A stretch of DNA of 64,000 nucleotides from Oreohelix idahoensis (lineage: Eukaryota > Mollusca > Gastropoda > Stylommatophora > Oreohelicidae). How positions within the stretch are numbered: the stretch's first letter is position 1; every line of letters begins with the position of its first letter. Made by a program: the position numbers and the translations under genes. The notes under the pieces were generated by a model, which had not been told where the DNA came from, ran no database searches, and saw only the letters and a program-made list of their open reading frames with translations. This document shows, piece by piece, positions 58,473-64,000 of this stretch. The stretch spans positions 124,001-188,000 of the forward strand of contig JAMPIV010005013.1 of the NCBI GenBank assembly GCA_024509875.1, given 5' to 3'.

Positions 58473-60536
58473 CACTCTCTCTCTCCCTCTCTCTTCTTTT
58501 TCTCATTCTCTCTCATTTTTTTTTGTATTTGCCCTTTCTCACATTTTCTCTGTGCCAAACAACATGTACAACCCACAAGAGAAAGTTGGAATATATCTGC
58601 AACAACTGCCAGCCAACTGGTCAATTAATAAATCATCGCTCACCAATCACTCACAGAATTGATTTACTGAAAGAAAATGCGGCACAGCAACGATTTCTGC
58701 ATCCAAGCTAGTGTTCCGTGTATTGTCAGCATCAGCTGTACATACAACGCAAATCCATTTCTACCTCCAATCCATCTTTTCACTATTCGCGTATTTGCAA
58801 GATGTCTTTCTATCTCGAATTATTATTACTTTTTTTTTCTCTTCTGTTATTCTCTTTTTGCTTCAATTAACTTTGTAAGGACTTTCTGTGCAGCGCCACA
58901 CAAAACTGTTTGTTGAATTGTTATGAAGTTCGGATGTGAACAAAACAATGCTGTATATAACAGGAGGACAAAGTTGATGCACATAATTTGGCAATGAAGC
59001 ATATTGCGCTAACACAGCTTACGAAAACTTGATTGAATAATTGCACATGAAAGATGTCAGTGCAATTAGGCACATTACTCTTTCAAATACTATGAGTTCC
59101 CGCCTGGCGTAAGCCAGACTTTCGCAAATGTGCAGCTATATAATTGATTTCCACAGGGAAACAATAATTACAAAATCTTTCAAACAACACTACTCAAGAA
59201 TTTATAATGGCAATATAGTGTTGTTATTGTTATTGTCTACGCATTTATCGCAAATACTAGAACATGCTGCAACTATTATGTTTCTGCTTCCTCCCTAGCC
59301 CTTTCAAAATTATAACTGTTTTATAACTTCTGAATCTGACAACATTTGAAGAAAGAGATGTAGTGGATCAGCCTTTTTTGTTTAAATAAAAGTTTGCTTC
59401 GTTCTGGCAAGGCGCGCTCCATTCAACCTAGACACAGGGTCCGTCGATTATATTATGGAGCATGTTCAAATATAAAAGATCGCGTGGTCTGCTTATTCAG
59501 TGTATCGGCTAAGTGTAGGGTGCAAAGAGGGAAAATAATCTACATGAGCAACTTGAACTACAAAAAGAAAAATTAATAAACGAAAGAAAATGGGAAAAAA
59601 TGAATACGGCAATATCATTATGCATTGAGATTCTATGTATACCTTTCCATTGATGAGCCTGATTGATTTTTGTTGCACGATTATTGCAGTAAACTTTCGA
59701 ATAACATAAAAACATACTTACGTAAGGCTTCTCTGCCGAACGTATCCCATACACAACAGAGATAGTCAACATTTACAATTAATTCATGAAGCATTTATTT
59801 CTGAATTTAAACACATACAGACAACCATAAATATTTATAACTCAGGTAAACATGAGTCTGTACACAATCAATCAAATAAGTAACACGTGGTATTGCGCAT
59901 GTGCATACGATTATTATTATTATGATACGAGTAAGTCACCCGCCTAAACATGGCGGGAAATAATTATGTTGTTGCTTTGTCTGCTGCATGTCATCATGAC
60001 GTCACTAATTCTCCTGCGGTCAGTTATCTTGATGGAGCTATGGGGCAACGCCTCCAAACATGGCATGGGTTGAAGTGGGGAAAAAAAGGCTAATGGACTG
60101 CAATTTGACTAATTAATTAACAGGTGTTTTACCACAATATGCTTTCTAAATGTATGGACATCTTTTAAAATCTTGACTTGGTGTGTATTTAAAAAAATGC
60201 ACACAACAAAAATTCAAAACAAACCATTTGTTACTTCCCCTCCGAATGATTATTTAATAGCGTATCGACTTGAGCTACTAAATCGGCCGCATTACTTCTT
60301 TCATTATTTACCGCTAAATATACATATCAGGTATTTATTCATACTCACCCGTAATATAAAAGGGGAAAATTCAAGAAATCATGTCCTTAATCAAACATCC
60401 GGCATTATTAAGGACGAGAACAAAATGCGCATTCTTGCAATTGGCGCTCGCGTAATTGTGAATTGAAAAAATGCAAGTTTTGTGGGAAACGTTGTTAAGG
60501 GAACATGATGTTCCCGATAAGATGATTCTCTAATAA
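55640..60536. other. Long unassigned stretch
   Basis: I recognise no gene. Between about 56800 and 57480 a degenerate unit recurs (GTCTGGGTCTAAAGC, GTCTAGTTCTAAAGC, GTCTGAGGTTAAAGC with CTGGCTAATTGTGTAA variants), an old diverged tandem array. At 57957-58230 a GC-richer segment ending GGTACGCCCCTGCA may be a decayed transposon end. A TGACGTCA site lies near 59998; without a gene next to it I give it no meaning. Confidence 0.45.
58403..58469. repeat. CT dinucleotide tract
   Basis: About 66 bp of (CT)n inside a longer pyrimidine-rich segment (58320-58510). Confidence 0.95.
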
Positions 60537-61076
60537 GGGGCTATCCATAAAAGACGTCCACAGGAGAGGGGGGAGGGAGGGGTATGTGAAAAGTAGACAA
60601 CTGTGGACATAGGGGGGAGGGGTATTTAAGTTGAAAGTGGACGTCCAATTCACAAACCACATACAAAACTATCAAGAGTAACAAACCCTCTTATCTTCGA
60701 AAGCTTTTTACTGTCCAGCTACGCTCAAATAAACGTTCTTCGGAATTTGTCCCTCTTGCCAGGCCTTCCATTCCTTCTAGACTCAACATCTCTAATACGA
60801 AGATGTTTTAACTTCTATGCTCCTGTTTTCTGGAACAAACAACCTTAGTATATTAACTCTCTGGGAACCGACATCACAATTATTGTGATTTCATAATTAG
60901 ATTTTTAAGTTTTAAGCATAGGTAGGTGATTAAAAATGTAAGCTAAATTTAAGTTTAAGACCATAGGGAATGGACAAGGGGGGAAGGGGTCAATCAAAAG
61001 TGGACAGAAGTGGACATGGGGAGGGGAGGGTAAAAAAATGTCAGAATTTTTTGGACGTCTTTTATGGATGGTCCCA
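60537..61076. mobile_element. 540-bp element with inverted ends
   Basis: The left end GGGGCTATCCATAAAAGACG and the right end in reverse GGGACCATCCATAAAAGACG match at 18 of 20 positions and continue with TCCA. G-rich blocks (GAGGGGGGAGGGAGGGG) lie inside both ends. I could not define a target duplication, so the superfamily is open. The centre holds an unrelated LINE-like fragment. Confidence 0.65.
60660..60850 (+). pseudogene. LINE reverse transcriptase C-terminal fragment
   Basis: Frames give SEFVPLARPSIPSRLN and, after a shift, FNFYAPVFWNK, resembling the ending R-x-x-F...A-P-x-x-W-N of several LINE proteins. It is short and shifted, so the assignment is tentative. Confidence 0.42.
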
Positions 61077-61983
61077 AAGGGAATTTTGTTACTAGTCTTA
61101 CATGGTCAGAGGTATTCACATACAGAATTGATGCAATGTTTCCATGTACGTACTCTGACTTTTGTCTGATGTATATTTTACACTTGGGCCATTAAAACAT
61201 ATATTAAGATTGACTCCAGCAAATATTACTCTTCAATTCTGAGCCATTGAAGTCAAATTTATTGTAGAGGGTCGAAATATCAAAAATTGCTTTCAATCTG
61301 TTTTAACATATATTTTCAAATGTGACATGATTTGAAAAACCGCCAGATAATACTTTAAAAACGGATTGTCTATTCTTGAACTGCAGCCTCATAATTACTG
61401 TAACCACATTATCACAATTCAGTTTGTATAAAATTTATCAACAATGACATAATCTGACAATGATCTTCCCTATTTGATCAAAATAGGAATACTTCAAAGC
61501 ACTGAGATAAACGTGGTTTTTAAATGATTGATCACGTGTCATCTTCTTTCATTTCCGCTCGCGCAGTTTGCTCTTTTTGGAGGAATCCAGCGATAAAGCA
61601 TCTCGTGAACTATTATAACAAATATATTATGATGATGATTTAGATGATGACCCCATGTAAGCCTCCTACTGGTCGCCTCCTACTGGTCGCATCAAGAGGT
61701 GGGGTGACCAGTTCCCGTCCTCGCTGCCTTTTCTTTCCCTAACTCAAAGAGCAGAGTCAGGTACCCGTTTACAGCTGGGTAGACTTGAGAGTGTCGGTAC
61801 CGTGATTCAGAGCGACATAATACAAGCAAGATAAAGGAAGATCCTCCTACTGGTCGTTAAACTCCCGATAATTTTGTCATTGCTTACTTCATCCTCACGC
61901 TCAGCAACCAACATAGTGTGCTTGTGTTTGAGAAGGTAACTTACAGAACTATACAATTAGTTGCTGGTAATCATGTAACAGCA
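61077..61983. other. Unassigned stretch
   Basis: I see no gene. CCTCCTACTGGTCGC appears twice in tandem at about 61666-61690 and CCTCCTACTGGTCG again near 61843-61856, framing a GC-richer 170-bp segment that may be an old repeat. Confidence 0.45.
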
Positions 61984-62232
61984 GCATCTAAATATCAATG
62001 TGATGGGCGTATGTTTCATTACCTTCACATACAGTCCACACTCCTGTAAAATCTTAACATTAATGTGATGGTATTTGTTATATTACATTTACATACAGTC
62101 CATAATCCAATATTATCTTAGTATCAATGTGTTGGTCGTATGTTTCATTACCTTCACATACAGTCCATACTCCTGTAGCATCTGAATAGCAATGTGACGG
62201 TTTTATACTTCATTACATTTATATAAAGCCCA
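61984..62232. repeat. 65-bp minisatellite, four units
   Basis: CAATGTGATGG-type anchors at about 61996, 62061, 62125 and 62190 give periods of 65, 64 and 65 bp. Units share TTCATTACCTTCACATACAG and AGTCCATACTCCTGTA with substitutions; the second and fourth are most diverged. An apparent ABAB pattern (units 1 and 3 alike, 2 and 4 alike) suggests duplication of a 130-bp dimer. Confidence 0.82.
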
Positions 62233-63245
62233 TCCTAATACGGGAACTGTGCTAGTTTCTTAACAGTCATTCCCAATCTTTAAAAAGATCTCCAACACGC
62301 GACGTTTTTATTATATGTATTTACAGTTCAGTACCTAAACTTGATTTCTAGACTTTGCTACTTTCACAAAACATTCTTTCCCCTGGGCCAGATAAACTGT
62401 TGCTTTATTAAATTATCAATCATCCTCATTCTTACCCTTGGGCTAGAAAAACTGTTGCTTTATTCAATCATCATCAACCTTCTATCTCCCCGTAAAGCAC
62501 ATATTATCAACAAATACATGCCCAGACCACCTGTACTGGGCTATCCTATTAAGGTTTTTCCATGTCCTCAGTTCTGCTTTCTATGTGTGTGTGTTTTATT
62601 TATGGCCTCCTATATCTCTTAACCTTGACATTCAAGAATAGGGGCTACCGTGTAATGCTATCAACTGATGTTTTAAATGATTGGGCATCCTATCCAAAGC
62701 TGGTGTCTTCTAACTTCCTGTTCCATTGTTGTTAGTCTGACTCCTTCCGTTAGTTACGTACATATTAGTGATCTTGTTACACCATTTCAAAACTTAAATT
62801 CGGCGCAAGCAGAAAGTCTGTATCTGTCTGGTTCTAATTTTTTTAATTGTTCGTCACGTTTGAGAGCCATACAATAGTAGTGACTCGACATTAGTTGAAG
62901 ATCCCTATTTTGTTGCTTTATTCGTAAGTACATGTTATCCTGTTCTCTTATAGTCGAGTCTGGATGGTTTCAGTACAATCAAGTACACTGCTTACTTTTA
63001 GTTCAAATATATTAACCACAGTGTTCTCTACATTCCAGTCAGTTCTCTAGTTATCCATTTTCTCTCGTGAAATACTAAATTCAAGGAGACTGCAAAGGAA
63101 TATGCAGTTTCTATTTATGTTCATGAAAGAACAAGAAAGGCCACGTGATTTCTCTGCCTTGAGAATGTATGAAAAATTATTGCATTTTTTTTCAAAATTA
63201 AGTATTGGTTTTGGTTTTAAGGACTCTATCTTCATTGAACACGAA
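62233..63245. other. Unassigned stretch
   Basis: I see no gene. Frames of 60-90 codons at 62341-62622 and 62677-62877 have no recognisable motif. Confidence 0.45.
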
Positions 63246-63335
63246 CAACTCCATCAGTGCTCCCAACTCCATCAGTGCTACCAACTCCAACAGTGCTCCC
63301 AACTCCATCAGTGCTCCCAACTCCATCAGTGCTCC
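63246..63335 (+). repeat. 18-bp minisatellite, five units
   Basis: CAACTCCATCAGTGCTCC is repeated five times with three substitutions in total. The period is a multiple of three, so an open frame passes through it (63102-63347, repeating QLHQCS), but nothing else supports a gene. Confidence 0.9.
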
Positions 63336-64000
63336 GATTCCAAATAAGGAAGTTTGTTTAACTGTCTTGCTTTGTTTTCCCCCACTTTCCTGCTTTCTGT
63401 AATATGATTTTATTATCGTCGCAGTGGCTCAACGCCATGTGAACACAGACAAGTAAATTATGAGTTGTTCGCGCACTAGTTTTGCTCATTTCAGGATTGA
63501 TAAAGTTCTATAAATAACTGGACTGGCTTGGACCGACAGTCTCAAATGAATCGGAAACATTTTTTTAAATCTCTTGTGCTCAAAAATGTTTATGAGAATG
63601 TAAATAGCGCGGCTGATGATTAAAAATTAACTATAATTCTTCAAATTCTCATTGCGTGTAATAAAGATGTAACGACCAGTATTTTTAGCTTGAAAAAAGA
63701 ATAATAGTGCAGATGAGTCGGCCAACAATGCACAACAAGCATTTAAAAAAAAAATAAAAATAAAAATAAACAGTTATCTTTTTGTAGAACCTAGCAGCTT
63801 GGAATAATTGTTTTCTTTCTGTTCTATTGTTTTTGTGTTCGATTTTTACTGAAGTAAACAAACCCTGATTGTTGACACCTCGCCACTTCTGCTCTTGTAG
63901 AAATGTTTCCAGATTTTGTGTTTATAATTTTATGAAACAAATTAACGCTGGAAATTACTGCAGTTTTTCTGTGTCCAAGAAGAACTCTGCACGATGTAAT
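63336..64000. other. Unassigned stretch to window end
   Basis: AT-rich sequence with A runs near 63745-63775. I see no gene, RNA or element ends. Confidence 0.5.

Noticed and set aside
59990..60005. CRE-like TGACGTCA as a promoter element
   Set aside because: A single 8-mer with no adjacent gene; expected by chance at this scale.
63246..63335. CRISPR-like array
   Set aside because: Units are directly adjacent 18-mers without spacers, in animal DNA.

Overview
The window is about 64 kb of AT-rich animal DNA, almost certainly from an invertebrate. The evidence is an RTE-type LINE, Jockey-type LINEs, tRNA-headed SINEs, Gmr1-type Gypsy elements, hAT, PIF/Harbinger, Tc1 and Tigger transposons, long TA, CT and poly-C tracts, and no prokaryotic gene structure. 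A mollusc or another lophotrochozoan or marine invertebrate would fit, but nothing here fixes the phylum. I found no recognisable host gene; every coding stretch I could identify belongs to a mobile element. Sizes, element ends and target duplications were read by eye from the sequence.

Layout. 1-7.2 kb: an intact RTE LINE (cut by the window edge), a broken second copy inserted beside it, a 2.24-kb putative solo LTR inside that copy, and a hAT remnant. 7.8-12.5 kb: four-level nesting (old LINE endonuclease fragment, then a 4.3-kb hAT, then a Jockey-like LINE, then an opposite-strand Jockey/I-like LINE). 13.6-17.3 kb: 5'-truncated LINE tails, a 300-bp GAA-tailed repeat between 145-bp direct repeats, and a second hAT remnant. 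17.4-31.8 kb: one hAT spread over 14.4 kb because it contains a CACTG-ended transposon with an unfamiliar protein (itself split by a LINE) and a complete Gypsy element. 32-36.4 kb: two SINEs, a second GAA-tailed repeat and a LINE tail. 36.4-42 kb: a LINE split by a PIF/Harbinger element that holds a Tc1 transposon, a Tigger transposon, two long TA tracts and a 1-kb purine tract. 42.8-55.5 kb: a minus-strand copy of the RTE LINE split by a second Gypsy element. 55.5-64 kb: mostly unassigned sequence with a poly-C tract, a MITE-like element and two minisatellites.

How the genes work together. They do not form a cellular pathway; they are independent replication and transposition modules, and the useful reading is chronological. 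Target-site duplications and restored reading frames give the insertion order. Both Gypsy elements have the Copia-like order Gag-protease-integrase-RT-RNase H, and their Gag contains a stretch resembling the SCAN domain. The most unusual item is the transposon at 18365-21099: imperfect inverted ends starting CACTG, a 4-bp duplication whose removal restores the host hAT frame, and a two-part coding region for a zinc-finger protein with DDE-like features that I know only as an uncharacterised multicopy family.
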